NCBI GenBank assembly: GCA_964361785.1
Contig: CAYIBX010000003.1
Location: 1-64,000 of the forward strand
Direction of reading: 5' to 3'
Origin: UBA927 sp964361785
Lineage (GTDB): Bacteria; Patescibacteriota; Microgenomatia; UBA10105; UBA927
DNA: 64,000 bases
The position numbers and the translations under genes are program-made. Numbering within the stretch: position 1 is the first letter of the stretch; each line of letters opens with the position of its first letter. This document shows, piece after piece, positions 33,265-40,989 of the stretch. The notes beneath the pieces were generated by a model. The model worked only from the letters and a program-made list of their open reading frames with translations, was not told the origin of the DNA and ran no database searches.

Positions 33265-34092
33265 TTACTCCTTATTTACGCGCAGTTGCTGCATGATACC
33301 AAAAAGTCCAAACACGTTCCAGTAGAGAGATAATCCGAGCGGGAACTGGAAAGCAAACATACCAAACATAATCGGGGTAATAAGCATCATCTGTTTTTGC
33401 ATCTCTGCTGCTGTGTCAACCTTCGGCTCTTCTTTTTTGCCATCGGTATTCTTCTTAATTTCTTTCTTGTTAACTGTTGATTGTGAATTGTTCATAGTCG
33501 CCGAAGGTTGCGGCATCATTAACTTACTTTGCCAAAACTGTAATGCTGCAGTGATCACAGGGATTGTAAGCAGCCACCAACCATGCGTCTGCCAGCTTGA
33601 GGGCTTCAACCCAAGACTTACCCCAAAAAAATTTAGGTCAAACGATTGAATCTGAAGCACGGTACTATAAACCACCTTGTTTAAATCTACTACGAGCTTT
33701 TCCATGTTTCCGTTTTGTAATACTTGATAAAACACATTGTAGAGAGCAATAAGAACGGGCATTTGAACAAGCAGAGGCAAACACCCCGCGGCAGGATTAA
33801 CCCCGTGCTGTTTGTACAAATCCATTTGTGCTTTTTGAAGTGCTGGTTTATCGTCTTTATGCCTACTCGTAAGCTCATCAAGGTGTGGTTTTAACCCCGC
33901 CATTTGTTTGGCAGAACGAAGTTGTGCGCGGGTAAGAGGGTAGAGAAGCAAACGAATAGCAACAGTCAATAAAATGACTGCAAACCCTAAAGGACCGGGC
34001 ACGTGAAGCGCTTCAAACGCCTTATAAAATACCATCAATAAATTGATGATTGGCCAAACAAAAAATTGATTCCAGAATGTCATTTCTACCAT
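33265..34092 (-). CDS. yidC: Membrane protein insertase YidC (Oxa1 family)
   Basis: A 275-aa insertase of the short, Gram-positive type without the large periplasmic domain. Membrane segments cover about residues 15-45, 95-115, 165-185 and 235-260; TRAQLRSAKQMAGLKPHLDEL is the cytoplasmic hairpin, and the core GCLPLLVQMPVLIALYNVFYQ is clear. The conserved Arg in the hydrophilic groove is in VAIRLLLYP. A heptamer repeat (33469-33496) encodes a polar insertion (MNNSQSTVNKKE) in a cytoplasmic loop. Start at ATG 34092 is preferred over the 10-codon longer frame. Confidence 0.95.
   Translation of the reverse strand: MVEMTFWNQFFVWPIINLLMVFYKAFEALHVPGPLGFAVILLTVAIRLLLYPLTRAQLRSAKQMAGLKPHLDELTSRHKDDKPALQKAQMDLYKQHGVNPAAGCLPLLVQMPVLIALYNVFYQVLQNGNMEKLVVDLNKVVYSTVLQIQSFDLNFFGVSLGLKPSSWQTHGWWLLTIPVITAALQFWQSKLMMPQPSATMNNSQSTVNKKEIKKNTDGKKEEPKVDTAAEMQKQMMLITPIMFGMFAFQFPLGLSLYWNVFGLFGIMQQLRVNKE
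33469..33496. repeat. Four heptamers, GTTAACT/GTGAATT type, inside yidC
   Basis: GTTAACT, GTTGATT, GTGAATT and GTTCATA follow in exact 7-nt phase on the + strand, opposite to yidC transcription. They encode a low-complexity segment in a cytoplasmic loop. The unit matches the repeat in the exonuclease and HMG-CoA reductase genes. Confidence 0.75.
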
Positions 34093-34156
34093 ATATAATA
34101 ATTCACAATCTCCAATGCTCAATATCCGACATGAAAAAAATCATTTTATATAATCT

Positions 34157-34453
34157 TTAATCCTTGTTGTGTATTGTGACTTGGTCATTGAGATTTCTTT
34201 TCGGTACTGGATCAAAACCCGAACCGCCAAATGGATTACATCGTATAATTCGTCGTACACCTAAATACAATCCGTATAGTATACCATAGGTGCTCACCGC
34301 CTCGTATGTGTAATCGCTACATCGTGGTGCAAACCGACAAAACGTTCCTGTCGTTGTCCCTGCAAAGCGATGAAGTGTCACGGCTAGTGGGCCCGTGTCG
34401 AAAGACAAAAATCGCTGATAGAAACGGATACTTGCTAATACTATTTTTTTCAT
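34157..34453 (-). CDS. yidD: Membrane protein insertion efficiency factor YidD
   Basis: A 98-aa peripheral membrane protein that assists YidC. The family pattern FYQRFLS, C-x-x-x-P-R-CSDYTYEAV (here RFAPRCSDYTYEAVSTYG) and RIIRCNPFGGSGFDPVP is complete. It is encoded between rnpA and yidC, the standard place. A stretch of about 60 nt separates it from yidC. Confidence 0.93.
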   Translation of the reverse strand: MKKIVLASIRFYQRFLSFDTGPLAVTLHRFAGTTTGTFCRFAPRCSDYTYEAVSTYGILYGLYLGVRRIIRCNPFGGSGFDPVPKRNLNDQVTIHNKD

Positions 34454-34457
34454 GGCG

Positions 34458-34793
34458 CTATTTTTTTAGTGCTGCAAACAATTCTTTAAATAAAGCCTCT
34501 GCAAATTGAGATGTAGTTGGGTGTAGTTTTTGCTCGACCACTACTACATATCCAAAAGAGGGTGTAAACACATCAATCGTCGACAGGGCTGCGTGGCGCA
34601 GGCACCGCTTTATTCTTTTACGAACAACTGCTGTTTTTTCCACCTTCGATGAAACTATAAATCCCACATGGGGCGTACCAGTCTCTAATAATTTAGCCCA
34701 AACAAGCTTGAGGCCGTTGTAACGAAAAAACTTTCCGCGTCGCAACACGAGGCGCATTTCTTTGGAAGTGGCTCTATACTGTTTTGGCAGCAT
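34458..34793 (-). CDS. rnpA: Ribonuclease P protein component
   Basis: A 111-aa basic protein subunit of RNase P, which matures the 5' ends of tRNAs. The RNR-like motif is present as VVRKRIKRCLRHA, and the N-terminal MLPKQYRATSKEMRLVLRRGKFFR is typical. It follows rpmH with a 24-nt gap, the near-universal order of bacterial origin regions. Confidence 0.9.
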   Translation of the reverse strand: MLPKQYRATSKEMRLVLRRGKFFRYNGLKLVWAKLLETGTPHVGFIVSSKVEKTAVVRKRIKRCLRHAALSTIDVFTPSFGYVVVVEQKLHPTTSQFAEALFKELFAALKK

Positions 34794-34817
34794 ACAAAAT
34801 TTGAGGAGTTGTCAAAG

Positions 34818-34955
34818 CTAAACGGTAAGACGCTTGCGACCCGTAAGTCTTCTGCGCTTCAACACTTTTCGACTTATGGCCGACTTCATACGACTTCGAA
34901 ATCCATGTACACGTTTACGTTTAAGTTTTTTTGGCTGATATACTCGCTTTGGCAT
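34818..34955 (-). CDS. rpmH: Ribosomal protein bL34
   Basis: A 45-aa very basic ribosomal protein (MPKRVYQPKKLKRKRVHGFR at the start, then RKVLKRRRLTGRKRL), a complete bL34. It is too short to be obvious by length alone but the sequence is unmistakable. The start codon lies 8 nt after an extended -10 box, so the rpmH mRNA is essentially leaderless. It heads the rpmH-rnpA-yidD-yidC-khpB operon reading away from dnaA. Confidence 0.97.
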   Translation of the reverse strand: MPKRVYQPKKLKRKRVHGFRSRMKSAISRKVLKRRRLTGRKRLTV

Positions 34956-34963
34956 ATACACAC

Positions 34964-34972
34964 AGTATACCA
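34964..34972 (-). promoter_or_regulatory. Extended -10 promoter of rpmH operon
   Basis: TGG followed by TATACT (34964-34969 for the hexamer) on the - strand, 8 nt before the rpmH ATG. The same TGG-TATACT element drives the T-box transcript. Confidence 0.7.
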
Positions 34973-34979
34973 GAATATT

Positions 34980-36278
34980 TCACTTGATCGCAAGTCGCTT
35001 CACCCAAAACGCAAATTGTTCGCCACGATCTTTATAATCTTTAAACTGATCAAAGCTCGTTGCGGCGGGGGAGAGAACACAAATTTTTCCGCTGGCAGTA
35101 TGGGTATATGCAGCCTCCACCGCGTCTTTCATTGTAAGTACTTCTATGCTGGTAATTGCGTGATTATGAGTTTGAAGCGCATCAGAAACTCTTCTTCCCG
35201 TAGCACCCATAAGGATAAGAGTTTTTATTGATGATCTCGAAAGAGACTTACCAAGATCTTCATACGAAATGCCCCGATCAAACCCTCCAGCTATAAGCGT
35301 TTCTGTAGCCGGCCCCAACGCTTGGATTGCGTGAATGGTTGCCTCTGGGATAGTAGCAAGAGAGTCGTTATAAAAACGTATCCCTTTGTGTTCCCCTATA
35401 AACTCTAGCCTATGAGGAAGCGGGATAAATGTGCGAAGACCATTTTGTATGTATTCTCTTGGGAGGCCAAACAACAAACAGGTAGAAACAGCAGCTGCTA
35501 TATTTTCTTTGTTCCCCAACAGCGCGGTACTAAAATTTAAACTTGTGTCAGATGGAGTATATACTATTTTTCTTCCCTTAGACCTCACGGCTATTGCCGT
35601 TGCGGTTTCGCTTTCACTACTGTACACGACACTGTCTTTTTCTTTTTGAAACATTACCATGCGAGACTTGGCCGCAAAATATGCATCGAATGAACCATAA
35701 TAATCCAAATGCTCTGAAACAACAGGCAAAACGACGGCAATGTTTGGACTGTATCGCACATCAGACAATTGATGACTAGATAATTCAAAAACGTAAATTG
35801 TACCATGTGTCTCGTTTGCGCAGAAATCAAGCGCGGGTTTACCAATATTTCCGACCACTCGAACGTCTGAAAACTTTTGTGACAAAAGGTGGCCAATCAA
35901 ACTTGAGGTTGTGCTTTTTCCTTTTGTGCCCGTTACTCCTATAACCATCGCAGGGTTTCGTGAAAAAAATATATTTGTAGCACTCGTAAGCCAACCGCCC
36001 CCCTTACAATATGAAACCAGCTCTGGGGTGTCTTTGGAAACGCCGGGAGAGCGCACTATTGTGTCAAAGTGGTGTAAATCAGCAAGCCAACGCTCTCCTG
36101 TTTGTGTGGTTATGACGGGAAATTTCGGAGCAATTATTTTTTTGTCGGCTATTGAAATGCGTATATTAGGACAAGATAGGGCAAGATATCTGTGCACACT
36201 CGCGCCTTCACGTCCGTATCCCACGATAAGCACGTTTTTACCACGGATTTCGTTTGTGTGTTTGTTTTTTTGTTTCAT
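34980..36278 (-). CDS. murD: UDP-N-acetylmuramoyl-L-alanine:glutamate ligase (MurD or MurD2)
   Basis: A 432-aa Mur ligase. The N-domain begins NVLIVGYGREGASVHRYL; the ATP site is VIGVTGTKGKSTTSSLIGHLL; SEHLDYYGSFDAYFAAK and LPHRLEFIGEHKGIRFYNDSLATIPEAT follow, then the C-terminal domain with FDQFKDYKDRGEQF. The classic enzyme adds D-Glu to UDP-MurNAc-L-Ala. Because a MurL-type epimerase is encoded immediately upstream with a 4-nt overlap, this may be MurD2, which adds L-Glu instead. The substrate cannot be read from sequence. Confidence 0.92.
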   Translation of the reverse strand: MKQKNKHTNEIRGKNVLIVGYGREGASVHRYLALSCPNIRISIADKKIIAPKFPVITTQTGERWLADLHHFDTIVRSPGVSKDTPELVSYCKGGGWLTSATNIFFSRNPAMVIGVTGTKGKSTTSSLIGHLLSQKFSDVRVVGNIGKPALDFCANETHGTIYVFELSSHQLSDVRYSPNIAVVLPVVSEHLDYYGSFDAYFAAKSRMVMFQKEKDSVVYSSESETATAIAVRSKGRKIVYTPSDTSLNFSTALLGNKENIAAAVSTCLLFGLPREYIQNGLRTFIPLPHRLEFIGEHKGIRFYNDSLATIPEATIHAIQALGPATETLIAGGFDRGISYEDLGKSLSRSSIKTLILMGATGRRVSDALQTHNHAITSIEVLTMKDAVEAAYTHTASGKICVLSPAATSFDQFKDYKDRGEQFAFWVKRLAIK

Positions 36279-37651
36279 GGTTCTTTTTGCGATTTTTCCC
36301 ACGCGCTCAATAGAAGCGTCGCGTGCTCATCAGGAACATTATGATTTCCGTCTATATGATTAAACGCACGTGTAGATAGCTCATTTACATCTTGATCTTT
36401 TATTCCCGCTTCTACTTTAATCAACAAAAGCCCCTCTGGAATTTTTCGCTTGATGCTTTTATACAACCGTAATGAAAAAAGAAGGGCCAGTTTTGCCTCA
36501 TCCCTTGTTCCAACGCACTCAAACGGCTTCACCGCATCAATGCCGACAAGCTCACGAAGAAACGTAAGTATCGTGGCTTTTAAAAAGTAATCTTCTCCAA
36601 ATATCTTCATCATCGTTTCATACGATACAAAAGGGAAAAGTGTCAAATACGTAAACGCACACTTGGCGCAGTTGCCACACCACCCGTTACTAATGCGCGC
36701 CTTATTACAGCTTCTAAAAAGGGGCAGTATTTGCAATTCTTGCGAAAACATTTTACTTATCTGAAGATCGTTAAATGGTCGCATCGCACTAAAATATGCT
36801 ATAGACGGGGTCAATTCATTTTCAATATGTGCACGAAACAAATTCTCGTAACGCAATGACTTTGAATACTGATGGTTTATTTCTGTCCCTTTGTACAGGA
36901 CGTTTCCCTCGTTGGCACCCTGCTCGTTTGCTACAATTACATTTTCGTACCCATAAAGCGCTGCAACCGTCGAGCCAATAAAAGACAACAGCGCTGAAAA
37001 GGGTGTGTGTCCATTTAAATACCCATTTTTATTTAATTCTTGCAGTTTAGGATCAAGGACTCGAGTAACCACGATTGGATCTTTAAGGCTCAAGGCGCGT
37101 ATTGTGTCTAATGCCGCTCCTGAGGGGTTAACAACCATTGGCGCAATTTTTCTGTTGCTTTTTTTTGCTAATAAAGAAAGAAGAAGCGATGAATCTTTTC
37201 CGCCGCCAACCAATACAAGGTCGGTAGGTTTCGTATCTATGGCAATTGGTTCTTTTCTTCCCTCGCCCCCCGATCGAATAGTAAAAAAATCGTTGACTGT
37301 AAAATCTATCTTATTTATATAATAAAATTCCCCAAGCCCATGAAAAAATAGGTCTTCAAAAAATCGTGTGCTGGTGGACGAAAGCTGGCCGGCCTCAACA
37401 AACAATTCTTTGGGACAAGCCGCTTTCCAATAGCTTATTGCCTCAACAACTCCCAACTGAAAAAGAAACCTATCAATCGTTGTTATGTCAACTCCTTGTG
37501 GACGCGGAAAATAAAACGTTGATTTAAGCTCAATGTCCGGTTCTAGTGTGTAGGAGTAAACAACCACAAGGCCGGCTTCTGTTTTTTTTACGCTGTAAGC
37601 CTTGTACACAAGGTTTGGGTGCAGGTCTCGTAATTTCTCGATAGTCATCAT
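36275..37651 (-). CDS. murL: MurL-type UDP-MurNAc-L-Ala-L-Glu epimerase
   Basis: A 458-aa protein with an ATP-pyrophosphatase-like site VLVGGGKDSSLLLSLL near residue 150, a conserved NEQGANEGNVLYKG stretch, and a cysteine-containing SNGWCGNCAKCAFTYL. This arrangement fits MurL, which in Xanthomonas epimerises the terminal L-Glu of UDP-MurNAc-L-Ala-L-Glu to D-Glu, bypassing glutamate racemase. Coupling to murD (ATGA overlap) supports the call. TACAAT lies 4 nt before the first ATG and 7 nt before the second, so the second is the likelier leaderless start. Confidence 0.8.
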   Translation of the reverse strand: MMTIEKLRDLHPNLVYKAYSVKKTEAGLVVVYSYTLEPDIELKSTFYFPRPQGVDITTIDRFLFQLGVVEAISYWKAACPKELFVEAGQLSSTSTRFFEDLFFHGLGEFYYINKIDFTVNDFFTIRSGGEGRKEPIAIDTKPTDLVLVGGGKDSSLLLSLLAKKSNRKIAPMVVNPSGAALDTIRALSLKDPIVVTRVLDPKLQELNKNGYLNGHTPFSALLSFIGSTVAALYGYENVIVANEQGANEGNVLYKGTEINHQYSKSLRYENLFRAHIENELTPSIAYFSAMRPFNDLQISKMFSQELQILPLFRSCNKARISNGWCGNCAKCAFTYLTLFPFVSYETMMKIFGEDYFLKATILTFLRELVGIDAVKPFECVGTRDEAKLALLFSLRLYKSIKRKIPEGLLLIKVEAGIKDQDVNELSTRAFNHIDGNHNVPDEHATLLLSAWEKSQKEP

Positions 37652-37678
37652 TCACATTGTATCAAACATGCTTTACCC

Positions 37679-37715
37679 TTGACAAAGCTGCTCCTGTTTT
37701 GTAGGATGTGGATAA
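37679..37715 (+). promoter_or_regulatory. dnaA promoter with overlapping DnaA box
   Basis: TTGACA (37679-37684), 17-nt spacer, TAGGAT (37702-37707). TGTGGATAA (37707-37715), the reverse complement of the perfect DnaA box TTATCCACA, follows directly and overlaps the -10 edge, so DnaA probably represses its own gene. The mRNA leader would be about 35 nt with no strong Shine-Dalgarno. Confidence 0.8.
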
Positions 37716-37747
37716 CTTTTCCACACTGTCTCCTTGCCCCACTTTTT

Positions 37748-39109
37748 ATGGATCTTACACGTATTTGGAAGTCTGTTTTGTCTGAGATAGAACTTTCTGT
37801 ATCAAAAGCTACGTATCAAACACACTTTGCCCACTCACTGCTGCTTTCTATTGATAATGACGTTGTGTCGCTGGGGTTTCCTAGCCCAATAATGCGAACG
37901 CTTGCTGAGACTCGCTATTATAGTTTAATTAAAAGCATTTTAGACAACAAGACGGGTCGAAACACAAGTCTCGTATTTTCTGTGATTGCCAAAAAAGAAT
38001 CATCAACAGCCTCCATGGGCCCGCTATTTTCACAAACAGCAGAGCCTCAAGCGCCAACCGCCGCGTCCGTCGCGCGCCGATATCACATCAGCCCAGACCT
38101 AACTTTTGACAACTTTGCTGTTTCGACAAGCAATCAGTTAGCGTACGCTGCAGCGACTGCGGTAGCTAAATCCCCAAGCTCTGCATACAACCCTCTCTTT
38201 CTCTATGGTGGGGTGGGGGTAGGAAAAACACATCTTATGCATGCTATCGCAAACAGCATGCTCAAAAAAGGAAGCCTGCGAGTAGTGTACTGTATGGGCG
38301 AAGAATTTTTAAATGAAATCATAGAGGCCATACAAACCAAAACCGCTCGTCAGTTTAAACAAAAGTATCGAAGCGCACAGCTTTTAATCGTCGACGACGT
38401 ACAATTTATCGCAGGGAAACAAACCGCGCAAGAGGAGTTCTTCCACACCTTTAACGCCGTACTTCGTGAGGGGGGTCAAATTTTGCTTTCATCAGACAGG
38501 CCGCCACACGAAATATCAAAATTAGAAGACAGACTGCGAAGCCGATTCGAGGGTGGATTAATAGTAGACATTTCTCAGCCAGACTTTGAACTTCGCGCGG
38601 CCATTATAAACATCAAAGCTATTATGTTGGGTCTGTCCATGCCAAACGACTGTGCACAGCTTATTGCGGCAAACATCATGGACGCAAGAGCAATTGAGGG
38701 GTTCCTTAGAAGACTTACGACCGTGAGCGCGTCAAAAAGTGAACCCATAACGCCCGAGCTTATTTCTGGGATACTAAACACCAAGCCCCTTTCTGCTGGT
38801 CAAGCAAACAAACTAACCAAACGCGTCAATCCACAAGAGGTGTTGGAGGCGGTGGCATCCTACTATGACATTAAATCTACACAACTAAAGGGTCCAAAAC
38901 GCGACAGGCCCATCGCAAGACCAAGACAGGTATTTATGTACATAGCAAAAAATGAGCTTGGCCTTACGTACCAAGACATTGGTGGGCTTTTGGGCGGGCG
39001 AGACCACACCACAATAATGCACGGGGTCGAGACTGTTACACACGAGTTGTCCACAAACGAGCACCTTCGAAACGCGCTTGTGGGGATAAAACAAAAATTA
39101 TGGGTTTAG
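37748..39109 (+). CDS. dnaA: Chromosomal replication initiator DnaA
   Basis: A 453-aa AAA+ protein that binds DnaA boxes and opens the origin. Domain I is at the N-terminus (IWKSVLSEIELSVSKATYQTHF), the AAA+ core has Walker A GGVGVGKTHLMHA and Walker B LLIVDDVQFI, and the DNA-binding helix-turn-helix contains GGRDHTTIMHGVE. I use the ATG at 37748; the longer frame starts inside the promoter. Followed after 204 nt by dnaN. Opposite to it runs the murL-murD-rpmH side. Confidence 0.97.
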   Translation: MDLTRIWKSVLSEIELSVSKATYQTHFAHSLLLSIDNDVVSLGFPSPIMRTLAETRYYSLIKSILDNKTGRNTSLVFSVIAKKESSTASMGPLFSQTAEPQAPTAASVARRYHISPDLTFDNFAVSTSNQLAYAAATAVAKSPSSAYNPLFLYGGVGVGKTHLMHAIANSMLKKGSLRVVYCMGEEFLNEIIEAIQTKTARQFKQKYRSAQLLIVDDVQFIAGKQTAQEEFFHTFNAVLREGGQILLSSDRPPHEISKLEDRLRSRFEGGLIVDISQPDFELRAAIINIKAIMLGLSMPNDCAQLIAANIMDARAIEGFLRRLTTVSASKSEPITPELISGILNTKPLSAGQANKLTKRVNPQEVLEAVASYYDIKSTQLKGPKRDRPIARPRQVFMYIAKNELGLTYQDIGGLLGGRDHTTIMHGVETVTHELSTNEHLRNALVGIKQKLWV

Positions 39110-39313
39110 TAAGGATTGGGTTTTCCACTTCTCCACATTTTCCCTCTTTTTATCCACAAACTTATCCACTTTTCTTTCTTCTTGTTTTTTCGTTTTTCCA
39201 CTTTTTTCTTTTACTTGTTTTTCCCGCCATTGACAGACAAACACAAAAACCATACACTTTTCCACACCCATTTCTAATTACTACTACTAATTAGATTACT
39301 TATTAAACAACAC
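39110..39313. other. Putative replication origin between dnaA and dnaN
   Basis: A very AT-rich, pyrimidine-biased gap. It holds a perfect DnaA box TTATCCACA (39150-39158) and a near-perfect TTATCCACT (39162-39170); another near-match TTGTCCACA is at 39047-39055 in the dnaA end. Nearer dnaN, TACTACTACTAA (39279-39290; TAG repeats on the other strand) resembles the DnaA-trio that guides strand opening. The dnaN promoter lies inside. Genes diverge outward from here (rpmH side left, dnaN right). Confidence 0.7.
39230..39258 (+). promoter_or_regulatory. dnaN promoter
   Basis: TTGACA (39230-39235), 17-nt spacer, TACACT (39253-39258), within the AT-rich origin gap; transcript start would be about 48 nt before the dnaN ATG. 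Confidence 0.75.
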
Positions 39314-40420
39314 ATGAACACACAAATACTCCAAGAAAATTTTATGCGGGCGCTTTCCCGCGTAGGAAGAATAATTCCCCCAAGACCACAAATCCCAATA
39401 TTACAAAATATTAAACTGAAAGCCACAAAAGAAGGAATAGAGATGATTACCACAAACATGGAGACTACAATTGCATTGTGGGCCGGCGGAAAAACACAAA
39501 AGGCAGGAGAGGCGTGCGTCCCAGCAAGACTTCTGACAGAGTTCGTTTCTACACTTCCTCAATCCACAGTTACCCTGTCTTTTGAAGACGGAAGCCTTGT
39601 CGTTTCGTGTGGAACGTACAAGGCAAGCATCCCAACAGCCCCAGTTGCGGAGTTTCCTGAAACCCCAGTGTTTGAAGAGAAAAAAAGTGCAAAAACAGAC
39701 AAGGCTCTTTTTATGGACGCCGTGTCCTCTGTGTTGTTTGCAGCAGCATCAGACGAGGGAAGACCAGTGCTCACGGGAATAAAGGTAAAAAAAGATGAGG
39801 AAGGAATAGTGTTAGCCGCCACCGACGGGTATAGATTATCTGTACGACACGTCAGGGCAAACCTGTCACTAGAAGAAGGAATCATCATTCCGGCAAAGGC
39901 GTTGTTTGAAGTTGTTAAAATGTGTCAGGAAGAGAAAGAAGATCAAGAGCTTGTTGTAAGCAACTTACAGGACAAGCAAATAGGGTTTAAAATAGGAGAA
40001 ACCTCTCTTTATACGCGTCTTCTTTCGGGAGAATATCCGTCTTTTGAAAGAATTATCCCAAAAAACTTTACGACGAGAACGCTGGTCGATAAAGAATTGC
40101 TTTTACATGCGGCCAAGTCTGCAGCCGTTTTTGCTCGGGACAACGCAAACATAATAAAATTAAGCTTTGCCAAGCAAAAAATTATCGTCTCTGCAAACGC
40201 TCCCCAAACAGGAGGAAATACTGTAGATGTGGATGCGAAAATAGACGGCGACGGGGGAGAAATCGCATTTAATTCAAGGTTTCTTATCGAATATCTTTCA
40301 AATACCACGGAAGAAGAAGTGCTGTTTGAAATGACGGGAGCATTAAATCCGGGAGTTTTTAAGTCTCCTAAAGACGAAGGGCAACTTCATATTATAATGC
40401 CTGTACGGATTAGCGGGTAA
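39314..40420 (+). CDS. dnaN: DNA polymerase III beta subunit (sliding clamp)
   Basis: A 368-aa beta clamp with three repeated domains. FMRALSRVGRIIPPRPQIPILQNIKL, VLAATDGYRLSVRH and the C-terminal LHIIMPVRISG (canonical MPM(R/K) ending) are typical. It tethers DNA polymerases to DNA and is in its usual place after dnaA. Length matches the family. Confidence 0.96.
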   Translation: MNTQILQENFMRALSRVGRIIPPRPQIPILQNIKLKATKEGIEMITTNMETTIALWAGGKTQKAGEACVPARLLTEFVSTLPQSTVTLSFEDGSLVVSCGTYKASIPTAPVAEFPETPVFEEKKSAKTDKALFMDAVSSVLFAAASDEGRPVLTGIKVKKDEEGIVLAATDGYRLSVRHVRANLSLEEGIIIPAKALFEVVKMCQEEKEDQELVVSNLQDKQIGFKIGETSLYTRLLSGEYPSFERIIPKNFTTRTLVDKELLLHAAKSAAVFARDNANIIKLSFAKQKIIVSANAPQTGGNTVDVDAKIDGDGGEIAFNSRFLIEYLSNTTEEEVLFEMTGALNPGVFKSPKDEGQLHIIMPVRISG

Positions 40421-40431
40421 AAGCATGACCC

Positions 40432-40989
40432 CTATTCTTGTTCTGTGGGTGGTGGTATCAATGAATATCCTGTTGAGTAGGCGGAAAGAAAGTAATCCTT
40501 AGTTGTAATTGGAAAATACCAACGCTCATAAATAATTTGTGAGGCGGGGTTTGCAAGAACCGCCACTCCCCGTGTAAGATTTACAAAGAGATTAAACCCA
40601 AGGGGCGAATAAGGACCATAAAGCACCAAGTCCGGTTTTTGAAAATTTTCATACACTTCCGAAAAAGGCGCGTTTGGCAATACGGGCTCAATAATTAAAG
40701 AAACAACCCCATCTTTATTCAAATATACGGAAACGCTTCTTTCTTTATCTAATGACGGATACTCATATATTAATGAACCACCAATTGTCGTCTCCTTAAT
40801 TGGTTTTTCAAAAAAATCTTCAACAATAGATTTTAGCGTTTTCCCCGGAACAAGTGAGCGATAAGAAGATTGTTGAATTGATAAGGGGGGTTGTTGGGTT
40901 TTTGGTGTTGTGCTGCGGGAAACGAAAAACCAAACCCCCAAAAGAATTGCAATTATTACAACAATAACTATTTTTAGTTTTATTGGCAT
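40432..40989 (-). CDS. Single-pass exported protein of unknown function
   Basis: A 185-aa protein with an N-terminal membrane helix (KLKIVIVVIIAILLGVWFFV, residues 4-23) and an exported mixed alpha/beta domain (GGSLIYEYPSLDKERSVSVYL, then GVAVLANPASQIIYERWYFP). Its start overlaps the upstream metallopeptidase gene by 10 nt, so it is probably part of the type IV secretion-like operon. No family recognised. Confidence 0.65.
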   Translation of the reverse strand: MPIKLKIVIVVIIAILLGVWFFVSRSTTPKTQQPPLSIQQSSYRSLVPGKTLKSIVEDFFEKPIKETTIGGSLIYEYPSLDKERSVSVYLNKDGVVSLIIEPVLPNAPFSEVYENFQKPDLVLYGPYSPLGFNLFVNLTRGVAVLANPASQIIYERWYFPITTKDYFLSAYSTGYSLIPPPTEQE

